From: an uncultured bacterium
GTDB taxonomy: Bacteria; Bacillota; Clostridia; Oscillospirales; Oscillospiraceae
Reading direction: 5' to 3'
Assembly (NCBI GenBank): GCA_945873205.1
Contig: CAMCCC010000002.1
Location: 62,001 to 126,000, forward strand
DNA length: 64,000 bases
Below the pieces are notes generated by a model. It did no database searches. It was not told the DNA's origin and was given only the letters and a program-made list of their open reading frames with translations. Position 1 is the first letter of the stretch, and each line of letters starts with the position of its first letter. Both the position numbers and the translations under genes were made by a program. Below, one piece after another: positions 43,021 to 54,418 of the stretch.

Positions 43021-45516
43021 TTACTTGCGCTTGTTCTTCACGATGAACACAGCCACCGCCGCCACGCCCGCAAGGCTGACGACGATCATGCCGATCCACA
43101 GGCCCATGTTGGCGCTGTCGCCGGTCTTGGGCGCCGACCAGGGGTTGGTGCTCTGGATAGGCAGCGTGTTCTGCTGGCTGCCGGCTTTCACGGTGAACTC
43201 CGTCTCGGCGGAGCCGCCCAGGGAATTGATGGAAATCTTGTGCGTCCCCACCTTCAGCTGATCCAGGCAGCTCTTGTTCAGGGTGATGATGGTGCTGCCC
43301 TCGGCCTTGCTGTAGTAGCTCTCGGAGAGGGTAAAGCCGTTGAGGGTCACAGAGATGAACTCGCTCAGGGGCGCGCTGGAGGTGAAGCTCAGGCCGCTGC
43401 TGCTGCCCTGCTGCCAGGTGGCTTTGGCCCCGGCGGTGATCCTGGGTTTGGTCACTTCGCTGATCTTGATGTCCATGGTGCCGCAGCTGCTGCACACCCG
43501 CTCCCAGTAGTTGGGGGCCGTGAACTGCCAGCTGCTCCAGCTGTGGACATGCTGGGCCTGGTCCTTGTTGGCCGGGATGGTCTGGGTTTCCACATAGCCG
43601 CAGACGCATTTACGCTCCATACTGCCGTCCTTGTCGGCGGTGGCTTCCTTCACGATGCGCCAGGCGCCGAAGGTATGGGCTCCGTAGCCGTACTTGTCGG
43701 CGTTGTTGGTCACAGGGCAGTCGGCAGCGATGCAGTTGTTCCAGTGGTGGGTGCTGTTATACTGCCACTGACTGCTCCAGGCATGGGTGTGCTCCGGGGT
43801 GGGCAGAACGGGGATCTGCTCGGTCTTGGTTGCATTGCAGGTGGTGCAGGTATAGGTCTTGATACCGGCCTCCTGGGTGGTGGCCGCCTTGGTCACCACT
43901 CCGTCATCCCAGCTATGAAGGGCGTAGCCATTCTTCTGGCTGTTATCACTGATGTCACAGCCCGCCGCCTGGCACTCATGCCAGTGGTATTCGCCGCTGC
44001 CGCTCCAGGTCTCGCCCCAGGAATGGACATGGGCCGGCTCCGTGGGTGCGGGCGTAACCGTAGGTGCGGGCGTCTCGGTGGGAGTAGGAGTCTCCGTAGG
44101 TACAGGCGTCTCCGTAGGTGCGGGGGTCTCCGTGGGAGCAGGAGTCTCCGTGGGTACGGGCGTTTCCGTAGGTGCAGGCGTCTCCGTGGGTGTGGGTGTC
44201 TCCGTAGGTGCGGGCGTCTCGGTGGGTGCGGGCGTCTCCGTGGGTGCGGGTGTCTCCGTGGGTGCGGGTGTCTCCGTGGGTTCCGTGTTGGGGACATAGC
44301 TGCTTGCCGACAGGCTCAGCACATCGGGCAGCAGTTCCCGGGTATCATCGTCGTATTCAAAGCTGACCTGGTAACCCAGCACCTGGAAGAGATAGCCGTT
44401 GCCCGTGCTGTTGGCGGAGCCGGCCAGGAACAGGCCGCCCTCCTCGCCGATGGCATCCTGGTCACTGTTGGTCACATCTACCAGGTAGTTCCCGCCCTCC
44501 AGTGCCACGATATTCCACATATGAGGCACCGGGCTGTTGATGCCCATCACGCCGGTGGCGGTATAGCAGATTGTCTCCTCATCCTGGAACTCGCTCAGGT
44601 CGCAGAGGTACTGGAAGGCCTTGGCATAGCCCTCGCAGACCACCTTGGTCTCCGGGTTCCCGTCAAACACGCTGATCAGCTGCCAGGGTGCGCCGTAGCG
44701 GTCCGGGGTGAGGCTGACGGCGTCATGATCATAGTCCGTCAGTCTGCAGATCTCATCCTTGTAAGCCAGGAGCTTTTCGTAGTCGTTCTTATCCTTGTTG
44801 GCTTCGACGATTTCCAGCGCCCTTGTCCTGGCCTGCTTTGCTGCCAGCAGCTGCACCGCGTTCACCAGGTAACAGTCCATGGTGCTGCCGCTGCCGGTTA
44901 CCAGGCGATCCACCGGTGTCCCGCTGCGGAACTGCTCGCTGACGGCAAAGGCCAGCTTCATCTCCGTCACAATCACCGACGTATCGGTGCGCACATATTT
45001 GATCGTGCCGATCATACCGGCGGTCTTGTCATACCAATAAAAATCGTAGGGCAGGTCCATCAGCAGATAGCCGTGGATCTCATTCATCCGCAGCTTCTGC
45101 TGCAGCACGCTGTTCACGTCGCTGTCGCTATTGGCGGCGGTGAGGCCCATCTCCCCATAGGTCCATTTCAGCGGGGATTTTGTATAGTCCCACGCCAGAG
45201 TCACCAGGCTGCTGGCCTCCCCTGCCGCCACCTTTCCGATCTGCTCCTTGATGGCATTATACAGCGCCAGGCTCCGCTCATCCGTCAGCCGGTCCTCCCC
45301 GGCGCTGAACAGCTGAAAGGCGTATTCCGGATACATGGTCAGTTCCGCGTAAGCATCCAGGATTTCCTGGCCATCCTCGGGCAGAAGGTCCTCCTCCGGG
45401 ATCAGGCTGATTTCCCCGCCGTCGATTACCTCCGGGGTCTTTCCCTCAGCATAGGCCGCCGGCATAGCGCCCAGCAGCAGGCAAAGCATCAGCAGTACGC
45501 TCAGTGTCTTTTTCAT
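43021..45516 (-). CDS. APKTGD-anchored surface protein with transglutaminase-like domain
   Basis: An 831-residue exported protein with a signal peptide to AYAEG (residue 24). The first ~400 residues end in a transglutaminase/protease-like core: [15 protein letters not shown] (Cys near 291), [12 protein letters not shown] (His near 332) and YLVDVTNSD (Asp). A stalk of about 80 residues of TETPAP-type repeats follows. Three Cys/His/Trp-rich modules of about 60 residues come next ([20 protein letters not shown] and similar, with [14 protein letters not shown]). The C-terminus is APKTGD, a hydrophobic stretch and KNKRK. The Cys-His-Asp order is kept, so enzymatic cross-linking or cleavage at the cell surface is possible. 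Confidence 0.8.
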   Translation of the reverse strand: MKKTLSVLLMLCLLLGAMPAAYAEGKTPEVIDGGEISLIPEEDLLPEDGQEILDAYAELTMYPEYAFQLFSAGEDRLTDERSLALYNAIKEQIGKVAAGEASSLVTLAWDYTKSPLKWTYGEMGLTAANSDSDVNSVLQQKLRMNEIHGYLLMDLPYDFYWYDKTAGMIGTIKYVRTDTSVIVTEMKLAFAVSEQFRSGTPVDRLVTGSGSTMDCYLVNAVQLLAAKQARTRALEIVEANKDKNDYEKLLAYKDEICRLTDYDHDAVSLTPDRYGAPWQLISVFDGNPETKVVCEGYAKAFQYLCDLSEFQDEETICYTATGVMGINSPVPHMWNIVALEGGNYLVDVTNSDQDAIGEEGGLFLAGSANSTGNGYLFQVLGYQVSFEYDDDTRELLPDVLSLSASSYVPNTEPTETPAPTETPAPTETPAPTETPAPTETPTPTETPAPTETPVPTETPAPTETPAPTETPVPTETPTPTETPAPTVTPAPTEPAHVHSWGETWSGSGEYHWHECQAAGCDISDNSQKNGYALHSWDDGVVTKAATTQEAGIKTYTCTTCNATKTEQIPVLPTPEHTHAWSSQWQYNSTHHWNNCIAADCPVTNNADKYGYGAHTFGAWRIVKEATADKDGSMERKCVCGYVETQTIPANKDQAQHVHSWSSWQFTAPNYWERVCSSCGTMDIKISEVTKPRITAGAKATWQQGSSSGLSFTSSAPLSEFISVTLNGFTLSESYYSKAEGSTIITLNKSCLDQLKVGTHKISINSLGGSAETEFTVKAGSQQNTLPIQSTNPWSAPKTGDSANMGLWIGMIVVSLAGVAAVAVFIVKNKRK
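44036..44282. repeat. In-frame tandem repeat encoding the Thr/Pro stalk
   Basis: About 13 copies of an 18-nt unit close to GTCTCCGTGGGTGCGGGC. Neighbouring copies are almost identical, so length should vary by slippage. Confidence 0.85.
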
Positions 45517-45580
45517 TTCATGTTCCTCCTCTTCGCATCTATTCCAGCGGCCGGGGCCGCATCATTATCTGGTTAACATA

Positions 45581-45609
45581 ATTTTATCACGGCTGTGCCA
45601 TTATTGCAA
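45581..45609 (-). promoter_or_regulatory. Promoter of the transglutaminase-like protein
   Basis: TTGCAA and TAAAAT with a 17-nt spacer on the minus strand, about 65 nt before the start codon. Confidence 0.65.
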
Positions 45610-45970
45610 GAGCCTCTGCCCTGCCAGTATCCGGCCGGCTCTCTGTAGATATATACGTTTTTGCCGGTCACTTTGTTCCCGTTGGTTTGATTTTCCATTC
45701 CTTTCTTTTTCTAGTCATATCTTTCGCCCTCTGTTTGTGCAAAATGATTGATATTTTATATTTCAAATAATCCCTTTAATCGCCGTTTTTTGCGTTATTT
45801 TTTTAACTTGCAATGCACTTCTCTCTTTCCGTCCCAATTTCTGTCCGTATTTCAAATACACTTTGTTGCTTTTATTTGTGCATTTTGATGAGGTCCGGTC
45901 CTTTGCTTCCCTGTAATTTGGTGATATGTATGAATTCATGCATTATGCACGAAAACTATTGATTATTCCC

Positions 45971-45999
45971 TTGTTATTCTCCGGCTTATCGTATAAAAT
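45971..45999 (+). promoter_or_regulatory. Promoter of the membrane pyrophosphatase gene
   Basis: TTGTTA and TAAAAT, 17 nt apart, about 54 nt before the start. The AT-rich stretch between the two divergent promoters (45610-45970) shows no gene or clear structure. Confidence 0.6.
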
Positions 46000-46052
46000 A
46001 TACAAACGCAGAGGCAGTTTTTTACAATCAACCTGATAGGAGGTCTGTTGCC

Positions 46053-48044
<1,992 letters not shown>

Positions 48045-48059
48045 ACCACAGCAAAACCC

Positions 48060-48098
48060 AATACCCTGCCTGGTTTCTCAGGCAGGGTATTTTCTTTT
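48060..48098 (+). terminator. Terminator of hppA
   Basis: ATACCCTGCCTG / CAGGCAGGGTAT stem then TTTCTTTT. Confidence 0.88.
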
Positions 48099-48129
48099 AT
48101 GTTTTTGCATAGCATGGTGTAAATCTCCC

Positions 48130-48158
48130 TTGCTTTCCTGCGGAATGATTACTATAAT
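48130..48158 (+). promoter_or_regulatory. Promoter of the CapA-family gene
   Basis: TTGCTT and a perfect TATAAT, 17 nt apart, 35 nt before the start codon. Confidence 0.75.
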
Positions 48159-48193
48159 AAATAGGCTTTATTGATTATGAGGTAGTCTGTCCT

Positions 48194-49384
48194 ATGAAGA
48201 AAATTCTCCAATCCATCCTGCTGACTGTGCTTACGCTGGTTCTGGTGGTCATTGTGGTGGCCCGCTCCGAGCTGAAATATAAATATGAATCCCCCGCCAC
48301 CCTCCCCGCTCTCCAGACGGAGCTGACGGCCAGCCCATCACCTTCGCCTTCGCCCACGCCTGCTCCTACGCCTACGCCGACGCCTACGCCGGAGCCTCAG
48401 CCGGAATATTTTACCCTCTCCTTCGTGGGGGACTGCACCCTCACCTCCCACCAGATGCTGTGGGAGCAGAGCCCCTATCACTATGCCATGCGCATGAACG
48501 GGGACTATGCCTATCCCTTCTCCAACACCATCGGGTATTTTGACAGCGATGATTTCACCTTCGCCAATCTGGAGTGTACCTTCTCCGACCAGGTGATGTA
48601 TTCCGCCCAGACCTTCTATTTCCGCGCTCCCACCGACTGGGCCCAGATTCTTCTTGAGGGCGGGGTGGATTTCGTCACCACTGCCAACAACCATATGTAC
48701 GACTTTGGGGAGACCGGCGCCCAGGACACCTTTGCAGCCCTGGAAGCCTGGGGCATCCCCTACGGCAGGGACGGCCAGGCCCAGCTTTTCACCACGGAAA
48801 GCGGCCTGACCCTGGGCATCTACTGCGCCTACCGGGACTATAACCCCAGCAAGGACGCCGCCGTGGAGGCCATTGCCCAGCTGCGCGCCGAGGGGGCCGA
48901 GTTTGTGTTCTGCGCCTTTCACTGGGGGCAGGAGCTGTTTTATCAGCCCACCCAGAACCAGATCGAGCTGGCCCACGCCTGCATCGACGCCGGGGCCGAC
49001 CTGGTCTATGGCAGCCATTCCCATTGCCTCCAGCCCATGGAGGAGTACAACGGCGGTCTGATTCTCTATTCCATGGGCAACTGGTCCTTCGGCGGCAATA
49101 CCAGCCCCTCGGACCGGGACACCGCCATTGTCCAGCTCCGGGTCAAGCGGGACCTGGACGGCACCATCTCCACCGATTCCTACAGCATCATCCCCTGCTG
49201 TGTCAGCAGCCTGCCTGTGGGGGCCGATCAGGGCGCCGATAATGACTACCGCCCCACCCCCTATGCGCCGGACAGCGAGGAATACCGCCGCACCCTCAGC
49301 AAGCTGGACGGCAGCTATGAGGGCGTCAGCACCGGCGCCGACTATTCCGGCTGGTACGCCAGCTACGGCGGCGCCCCGGCGTAA
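48194..49384 (+). CDS. CapA-family membrane-anchored metallophosphatase-like protein
   Basis: A 396-residue protein with one N-terminal membrane span (residues 4-24), a low-complexity linker of Ser-Pro and Thr-Pro pairs, and an extracytoplasmic CapA domain. Motifs are LSFVGDCTLTSH, FANLECTFSD, VDFVTTANNHMYDFGETG, FCAFHWGQEL, VYGSHSHCLQPME and YSMGNWSFGG. CapA proteins are named for poly-gamma-glutamate synthesis but are widespread with unknown substrates; no capB or capC is near. RBS TAGGT-type is weak (GAGGTAGTCTGTCCT). A surface-polymer role is inferred. Confidence 0.85.
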   Translation: MKKILQSILLTVLTLVLVVIVVARSELKYKYESPATLPALQTELTASPSPSPSPTPAPTPTPTPTPEPQPEYFTLSFVGDCTLTSHQMLWEQSPYHYAMRMNGDYAYPFSNTIGYFDSDDFTFANLECTFSDQVMYSAQTFYFRAPTDWAQILLEGGVDFVTTANNHMYDFGETGAQDTFAALEAWGIPYGRDGQAQLFTTESGLTLGIYCAYRDYNPSKDAAVEAIAQLRAEGAEFVFCAFHWGQELFYQPTQNQIELAHACIDAGADLVYGSHSHCLQPMEEYNGGLILYSMGNWSFGGNTSPSDRDTAIVQLRVKRDLDGTISTDSYSIIPCCVSSLPVGADQGADNDYRPTPYAPDSEEYRRTLSKLDGSYEGVSTGADYSGWYASYGGAPA

Positions 49385-49448
49385 GCGTTGGTCCGGCCGG
49401 TTCCTCCGGGAAGTGAATAAAAAAAGTCCATTCTGGATGCTGTACCAT

Positions 49449-49618
49449 TGGATTCTGCCGGTCAAAGGCTTCCCCTTGAGGGGAAGCTGGCGGCGCAGCC
49501 GACTGATGAGGTGGCAAGTAAAGACTGGGAAAAAGCAGAAACTTCCATCAAAAAACAAGATTTCCACCTCATCCGCCCAGTGTGCGCACTGGGCACCTTC
49601 CCCTCCAGGGGAAGGCTT
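49449..49618. repeat. Dispersed repeat family A, full copy
   Basis: About 170 bp from TGGATTCTGCCGGTCAAAGG to GGGGAAGGCTT, close to identical to 14545-14716 with differences mostly in the central spacer. It sits between the CapA gene and a terminator. Confidence 0.85.
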
Positions 49619-49663
49619 TTGGACGCGTTCTCTTTCCTCGCATTTTGTTTCTTTGACAGCTTC

Positions 49664-49698
49664 AAAAAAAGAAGGAAGGCAAAACCTTCCTTCTTTTT
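49664..49698. terminator. Bidirectional terminator
   Basis: AAAGAAGGAAGG / CCTTCCTTCTTT with A and T tracts on either side; between the convergent CapA and VWA/Cna-B genes. Confidence 0.85.
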
Positions 49699-49722
49699 TA
49701 TTGGTTTTAACGGTTCAGGTGT

Positions 49723-52700
49723 TTATTTCCCGGTTTCCTTTTTCTTTATGATCACAAGCGAGGCGCCGATGGCCATCAGGCTTATGCTGGCCAGGGCAGC
49801 CCAGAGGCCGATGTTGCTGCTGTCGCCGGTGCCGGGAGACGTGGTGTAGGTATTGGTGATGATGAAGCCGCCGTTGGGGTTGGTGCTCACCGCTCCGCTG
49901 TAGAAGTACATGGATTTCTCGCGGACGCTGTAGGTAATGGCCTTGCCGTTGGCATAGACAGGAAGGTTTTCAAATTCTCCCACCCATCCGTTCCGGGCCG
50001 TGATGCGCAGCTTCTCCCCGGTGGCCTCGCCGTTGGCGTACAGGTAGACCGTGATGCTTCCGGGCCGGCGGTCATTGGCGTCGTTATTGTCATTCCAGCG
50101 CTTCACCACAGGGATGGACATCATCTCCGGCACGTGACTGTTGGTTATGATGAAGTCCGTGGTGCTGTCCTGCGCATTGGTGATCACGGTTGTGTACTTG
50201 TTAACCTTGTTTTCCGTCACGGTGTAGACGATTTCCTCTCCGTCAGCGTAGGCCTCCAGTCCCGTGAAGCTTCCCGTCCACTGGTTGGCCTCGCTGAGCA
50301 CCAGCGTTTTCCCGGTGGGCTCTCTGTCAGCCAGCAGCGTCACCGTCACGCTGTCGGGCCGGAAGCCGTCATTGTCATTAAAGTCATCCCAGACTTTGGT
50401 GACAGTAACCGCCAGCTTCTTCGGTTCCACCGTGTAGGATACGGTGGGCTTGGGGAAGGGCAGGGCCTCGCCTTCCTTGCCGTTGCTGTCCACGGGGTAG
50501 AGCACAGCGGAATTGTTGGTGTACAGTTCCGTGGAGTCTGTGCTTCCGTCCCGGTCATACGCGCCATAGGTCCCCGGTTCCTCCTTGGGGTTGGTCAGCT
50601 GCACCGTGTAAGTCAGCTGCACAGGGGCGAAATTGCTGATGGCCTCGTTGATGTTCCAGACGAAGTGCTCTTCCTCCTGCCCGTTGCCTCTGAGATACTC
50701 CACCGTGAAGGCATAGCCTCCGTTCACCGGCTTGAAGCCGTATTCGTTCTCACTCAGCTTCACCGCCGCGTAGCTTTCGCTGCCCACCTTCAGAATCATA
50801 TCTTCCGGCTTGACAAAGTCAAAGTCATAGTCATCGGCCACATAGCCCATGTAGTCCTCCACCCAGGAGCCGCTGTCCACCAGGTAAAGGATGTCGTTCT
50901 GAATCTGGCTGAAGTCCACGGTCTTTCCATCGGCCAGGAAGCGCATGAAGCTGGGGCCCCACAGGTACTGCTCTCCGGATTTGGTGCCTGCCGCCATGGC
51001 ATAGCAGTGATACTTCGCGGCAGCCGCGGAATAGGCCTCATAGGTGAGATAGAGCGCCTTATCTATGGAGTTGACATAGCCGGACTGATTTTCCACCGGC
51101 GTTGACGCCGTGGGTGTGCCGCCGTAGGGGTATTCATAGGTGGTCCCCTGTACCTCGGCCTGGGTCTTTACCCTGCCCAGGAATTCCGCCCAGTCCGCCG
51201 GGGGATCGTTGCTGCCGTACTTGCTCTTCCAGTTATCCGGCCCGTCCCAGTTGCTTACAACGCCGTCGTTCAGGAAGGACCAGGCGGTGGCGGTGGGGGT
51301 CTGGTTATAGATGTAGGTGATGCCGTCGCTGACGAAGATCAGGTACTTGCGGCTGTCGTCCACACTGCTGTCATTGTCCAGCATACCGATGCCGGCCAGC
51401 AGGCCCGCGTGGGCGTTGGTGCCGCTGCTGATTTCCTGCCTGATTGCCGCTTCAATGGCGTCATACTGGGTGGCAAGATCCATAAAGTTGGTCATGTTGG
51501 CCACTTTGTTGAAGATCACCACGCCCACCTTGACCCGGGCATTGGTGTTCTCAATCTGGGCCTTCAGCGTCTGGAGCATCTCCAGGGTCTGCTGTTCCAG
51601 AGCCGGGCTGGTGGATTTATCCAGCACGAACACAATATCCGTGACCAGCTGCTCTTCCGCCGAGGGCAGGGACAGGGTCACTCTGGACTCAAAGTTTGCA
51701 TCCAGATTCGTGGCCGTCTTGGAGCGGGAGACCGCCCAGTCCGGACCGGGCACCGGGTCCACCGGCACCACCGGGATCAGCCCATGGGCCGCCTTCAGGG
51801 CAACGGCCTCGGCATAGGTGCCCGCATTCATCAGCACCACATGCTGCTTGCCGGTATCCGCAGTGTCCGCCAGCCAGCGGCTGCCTTCGCCGTCCTCATA
51901 CCAGCCGTCGATGGCGTGGATGGCTCCGTTGCAGTCCGGCTCACCGTCCAGGGCCCAGTCGGTCCCAACGTTGCCGAAGCTGATGGTGCCTTTGTTATAA
52001 ATGTCATCGCCTGCGGTGCCCGCATGGTTGTTGTACAGCACCAGGTTGGCAGGGAAGCTGGCCGTGCCATTGACGTAGATGCCGCCGCCATAGCCCAGCA
52101 GCTCTGCCTTGTTCTCAACAATGGTCACATTGGCGCTGCTGTCCACCGTCAGGGAGCCGGCTTTCTGGTAAATGCCGGAGCCACTGTTGCCTTTGATGGT
52201 GACCGTGCTGCCGTTTGTGATGCTGCTCTCGCCGCCGCCAATGTGAACCGCACCGGGAATGGTCCACTTGCTGCTGATGCTGCACTTGTTGCCCTCAACC
52301 GTAACGGTGGAGCCGTCAATGGTAAGGGTGCTGTTCGTGTGCAGGCCGTTGGCGCCGTTGCCGCTGGCGGTAACGGTGGAGCCGGTGATTTTGCACCAGC
52401 CGGCAGACAGGCCATGGGCGCCGTTGTTATTGAAGTTGACCTCGGAGCCGTTCTTGATATCGAAGTGGGAGCCGTTGGAGCCATTGCCCGTGCTGTTCAC
52501 CACGTCTATGTAGCTTCCGTCACAGTTTACAACAAAGGTCCCGGTAAAGCCGGAGCGGTTGTGATCCGAAATAAAGTGGGAACCGCCGGTCAGGTTGATA
52601 TTATACTCCCCGTCTCCTTCGTTCCACTCCAGAGCATCCTGCGCATAATTGCTGATGCGCAGCGTGGAGGAATTCAGATTCAGCTTATTGTTGTTGCAGA

Positions 52701-53655
52701 AATAGATTGCGTGCGCATTGCCTGCCCCGGTTCCGTCCATGCTCATGGTGGAGCTGTTCAGTGTAAGGCTGGCGTCCTTGCTGGCGCAAATGGCCATCCA
52801 GGTCCACTCGGCAGTGTAGGGCGTGGAGCCAATCCCCGTCATCACAACATTGCAGTTGTTAAAGGTCAGTGCCGTGCCCCAGAGCGCAATACCATACTGT
52901 GTGAAGCTGATGGTCTTTTCATTGCCGTTAATGGTCAGGTTCTTGCTGAGATTGAAGCCCGCAGTCCCGCAGTCCGCCAGCAGCTCGATGGTGTCCCCAT
53001 CCACTGCTGCCGCCACTGCTGCATCCAGGGTTTCAAACTCGGTTTCACCGATTCTGGCAACGGCCGTCCCCTCCAGTGTTTCCACGCCGCCGGTCAGGGC
53101 CTTAATTGCCGCCATCAGCTTCGCCACAGCAGCCTGCACGTCCTCCCGTGCCAGCTCTGCCTCGCTCAGGGCGTCATAGGCGTTCTGGGCCGCGCCGATC
53201 TGTTGGTCCAGCACCGGGCCTGTCTCCTCATTCACTTCCTCAGGGATCACGATGGATGCCACTGCGTCCAGAAACGCCTGCACTGCCGCAGGAACCTCCT
53301 CAGGCTCCTTTTCCGCAAGGACACAGTCCCCCTCGTGGCCGTCGGTCAGCGTGCAGCCCTCGGTTTTTGTGCAGGCCGCCGGAGCCTCAGTGGGCGCCGG
53401 TGTCCCGGTAGGCGCCGGAGCCTCAGTGGGTGTCGGGGTCCCAGTAGGCGCCGGAGCCTCAGTGGGTGTCGGGGTCCCAGTAGGCGCCGGTGTCGCAGTG
53501 GGCGTCGGGGTCTCAGTAGGCGCCGGTGTCTCGGTGGGTGTCGGTACCTCCCCTTCCTCTGCCCCAGTGGCAAAAGCCGCCGGAACCAGAGACAGCGCCA
53601 ATATCAGTACCAGGGCCACGGCCAGCAGCCGCTTCCATCCATTCTTCTTCATCAC
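49723..53655 (-). CDS. Large SPGTGD-anchored adhesin with VWA and Cna-B domains
   Basis: A 1310-residue surface protein. The signal peptide ends near AAFATG (residue 31), followed by a TPT/APT stalk and a CTKTEGCTLTDGHEGDC module. A helical stretch and a parallel-beta region with many NGSTVT-type turns run from about 200 to 560. A von Willebrand A domain starts near residue 668 (DIVFVLDKSTSP, MIDAS DxSxS). Two Cna-B-type beta domains follow near 1075 (VTVTKVWDDFND) and 1178 (IPVVKRWNDNND). The C-terminus is SPGTGD, a hydrophobic stretch and KKKETGK. The architecture is that of a host- or partner-binding adhesin or pilus tip. Confidence 0.85.
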   Translation of the reverse strand: MMKKNGWKRLLAVALVLILALSLVPAAFATGAEEGEVPTPTETPAPTETPTPTATPAPTGTPTPTEAPAPTGTPTPTEAPAPTGTPAPTEAPAACTKTEGCTLTDGHEGDCVLAEKEPEEVPAAVQAFLDAVASIVIPEEVNEETGPVLDQQIGAAQNAYDALSEAELAREDVQAAVAKLMAAIKALTGGVETLEGTAVARIGETEFETLDAAVAAAVDGDTIELLADCGTAGFNLSKNLTINGNEKTISFTQYGIALWGTALTFNNCNVVMTGIGSTPYTAEWTWMAICASKDASLTLNSSTMSMDGTGAGNAHAIYFCNNNKLNLNSSTLRISNYAQDALEWNEGDGEYNINLTGGSHFISDHNRSGFTGTFVVNCDGSYIDVVNSTGNGSNGSHFDIKNGSEVNFNNNGAHGLSAGWCKITGSTVTASGNGANGLHTNSTLTIDGSTVTVEGNKCSISSKWTIPGAVHIGGGESSITNGSTVTIKGNSGSGIYQKAGSLTVDSSANVTIVENKAELLGYGGGIYVNGTASFPANLVLYNNHAGTAGDDIYNKGTISFGNVGTDWALDGEPDCNGAIHAIDGWYEDGEGSRWLADTADTGKQHVVLMNAGTYAEAVALKAAHGLIPVVPVDPVPGPDWAVSRSKTATNLDANFESRVTLSLPSAEEQLVTDIVFVLDKSTSPALEQQTLEMLQTLKAQIENTNARVKVGVVIFNKVANMTNFMDLATQYDAIEAAIRQEISSGTNAHAGLLAGIGMLDNDSSVDDSRKYLIFVSDGITYIYNQTPTATAWSFLNDGVVSNWDGPDNWKSKYGSNDPPADWAEFLGRVKTQAEVQGTTYEYPYGGTPTASTPVENQSGYVNSIDKALYLTYEAYSAAAAKYHCYAMAAGTKSGEQYLWGPSFMRFLADGKTVDFSQIQNDILYLVDSGSWVEDYMGYVADDYDFDFVKPEDMILKVGSESYAAVKLSENEYGFKPVNGGYAFTVEYLRGNGQEEEHFVWNINEAISNFAPVQLTYTVQLTNPKEEPGTYGAYDRDGSTDSTELYTNNSAVLYPVDSNGKEGEALPFPKPTVSYTVEPKKLAVTVTKVWDDFNDNDGFRPDSVTVTLLADREPTGKTLVLSEANQWTGSFTGLEAYADGEEIVYTVTENKVNKYTTVITNAQDSTTDFIITNSHVPEMMSIPVVKRWNDNNDANDRRPGSITVYLYANGEATGEKLRITARNGWVGEFENLPVYANGKAITYSVREKSMYFYSGAVSTNPNGGFIITNTYTTSPGTGDSSNIGLWAALASISLMAIGASLVIIKKKETGK
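53385..53555. repeat. In-frame tandem repeat encoding the N-terminal stalk
   Basis: Direct repeats of 42 nt and shorter sub-units around GGCGCCGGAGCCTCAGTGGG; at least two 42-nt copies are identical. Confidence 0.75.
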
Positions 53656-53745
53656 AGACGTCCTCCTTCAAACAGCATTCTTCTCATCCTGTGACGCAAA
53701 CCTCTTGCGAATTCCGTCGTATGGTTCAGCATCTTATATATGGCA

Positions 53746-53774
53746 ATTATACCATATTCATGCCCTGAAAACAA
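53746..53774 (-). promoter_or_regulatory. Promoter of the large adhesin gene
   Basis: TTGTTT and TATAAT with 17 nt between and an extended TGG; leader of about 85 nt. Confidence 0.7.
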
Positions 53775-53888
53775 GACCTTTCCCCCATTGTTTTCCGCTG
53801 TAAAAATACACAAAAATGCAAAATTCTACAAAATACATGGGAATTTTTTACAGATTAGTATAAATTTCTTAACAGCCTGTTCTGATGG

Positions 53889-53923
53889 AACCGGCGGCAA
53901 GGGCTTTGCCCCTGCCGCCGGTT
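53889..53923 (-). terminator. Strong GC hairpin ending the prophage late region
   Basis: A 16-bp stem with one mismatch (AACCGGCGGCAGGGGC side) and a 3-nt loop, just past the holin stop. There is no T tract, so it is terminator-like only. Confidence 0.45.
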
Positions 53924-53930
53924 CTCCGCT

Positions 53931-54191
53931 TTATTCCTTCATCTGTTTTCTGATCTGGTCCGCGCCTGTGGCTGCCAGGCCGGATACGATCCCCACCGCC
54001 AGGGCCGTGATCACATCCTCCGCCGGAAATGCCGGCATCACCGCCATCCCCAGCAGGCCCAGCAGGCCGCCGGCTACGCCGCAGACGATAGGGATCCACT
54101 TGTTGTCCAGTCGGGACGCTTTGGCCACTTCCCCCAGCAGCCAGGCGATCACGGTAATGGCCGCCACGCCTGTAATTCCCATCAGTTCCAT
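53931..54191 (-). CDS. Phage holin-family protein
   Basis: An 86-residue protein with two to three hydrophobic segments. It opens MELMGITGVAAITVIAWLLG and ends GIVSGLAATGADQIRKQ, a pattern typical of small phage holins from Clostridia. Holins open the membrane for the endolysin encoded two genes upstream. AAGGA lies 8 nt before the start. The last gene of the late cluster. Confidence 0.85.
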   Translation of the reverse strand: MELMGITGVAAITVIAWLLGEVAKASRLDNKWIPIVCGVAGGLLGLLGMAVMPAFPAEDVITALAVGIVSGLAATGADQIRKQMKE

Positions 54192-54195
54192 TTCT

Positions 54196-54414
54196 TCATT
54201 CCTTCCTTTCCAGGTCCGCCAGCCGGTGGTTGATGACCTTGATCTGTTCCTCCACCACCGGCATTCTGCGGGCAAAATTGTTGTGCTCTCTTACCTCTCT
54301 GGCCAGTTCTTCCACCTTGGTTTCCAATATTGCCTGGGTGCGTCCGTTGCTGATCATCACGCCCAGCAGCGTCAGTCCCCCGGTGATCAATGCCACGATT
54401 ACCGCTTCCCCCAC
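54196..54414 (-). CDS. Small phage membrane protein with coiled coil (XhlA/holin-partner-like)
   Basis: A 72-residue protein with one N-terminal membrane span (VIVALITGGLTLLGVMIS) and a charged coiled-coil tail including ETKVEELAREVREHNNFARR and EEQIKVINHRLADLE. Such proteins commonly stand beside holin and endolysin genes in clostridial prophages and may assist lysis. It is 4 nt from both its neighbours' ends, in a tight lysis cassette. Confidence 0.78.
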   Translation of the reverse strand: MGEAVIVALITGGLTLLGVMISNGRTQAILETKVEELAREVREHNNFARRMPVVEEQIKVINHRLADLERKE

Positions 54415-54418
54415 ATAT

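Noticed and set aside
42808..45576. A 922-codon plus-strand frame
   Set aside because: Antisense to the transglutaminase-like gene; its Cys/Arg/Gly repeats mirror the Thr/Pro stalk.
51409..53694. A 761-codon plus-strand frame
   Set aside because: Antisense to the large adhesin, whose domains and anchor are clear.
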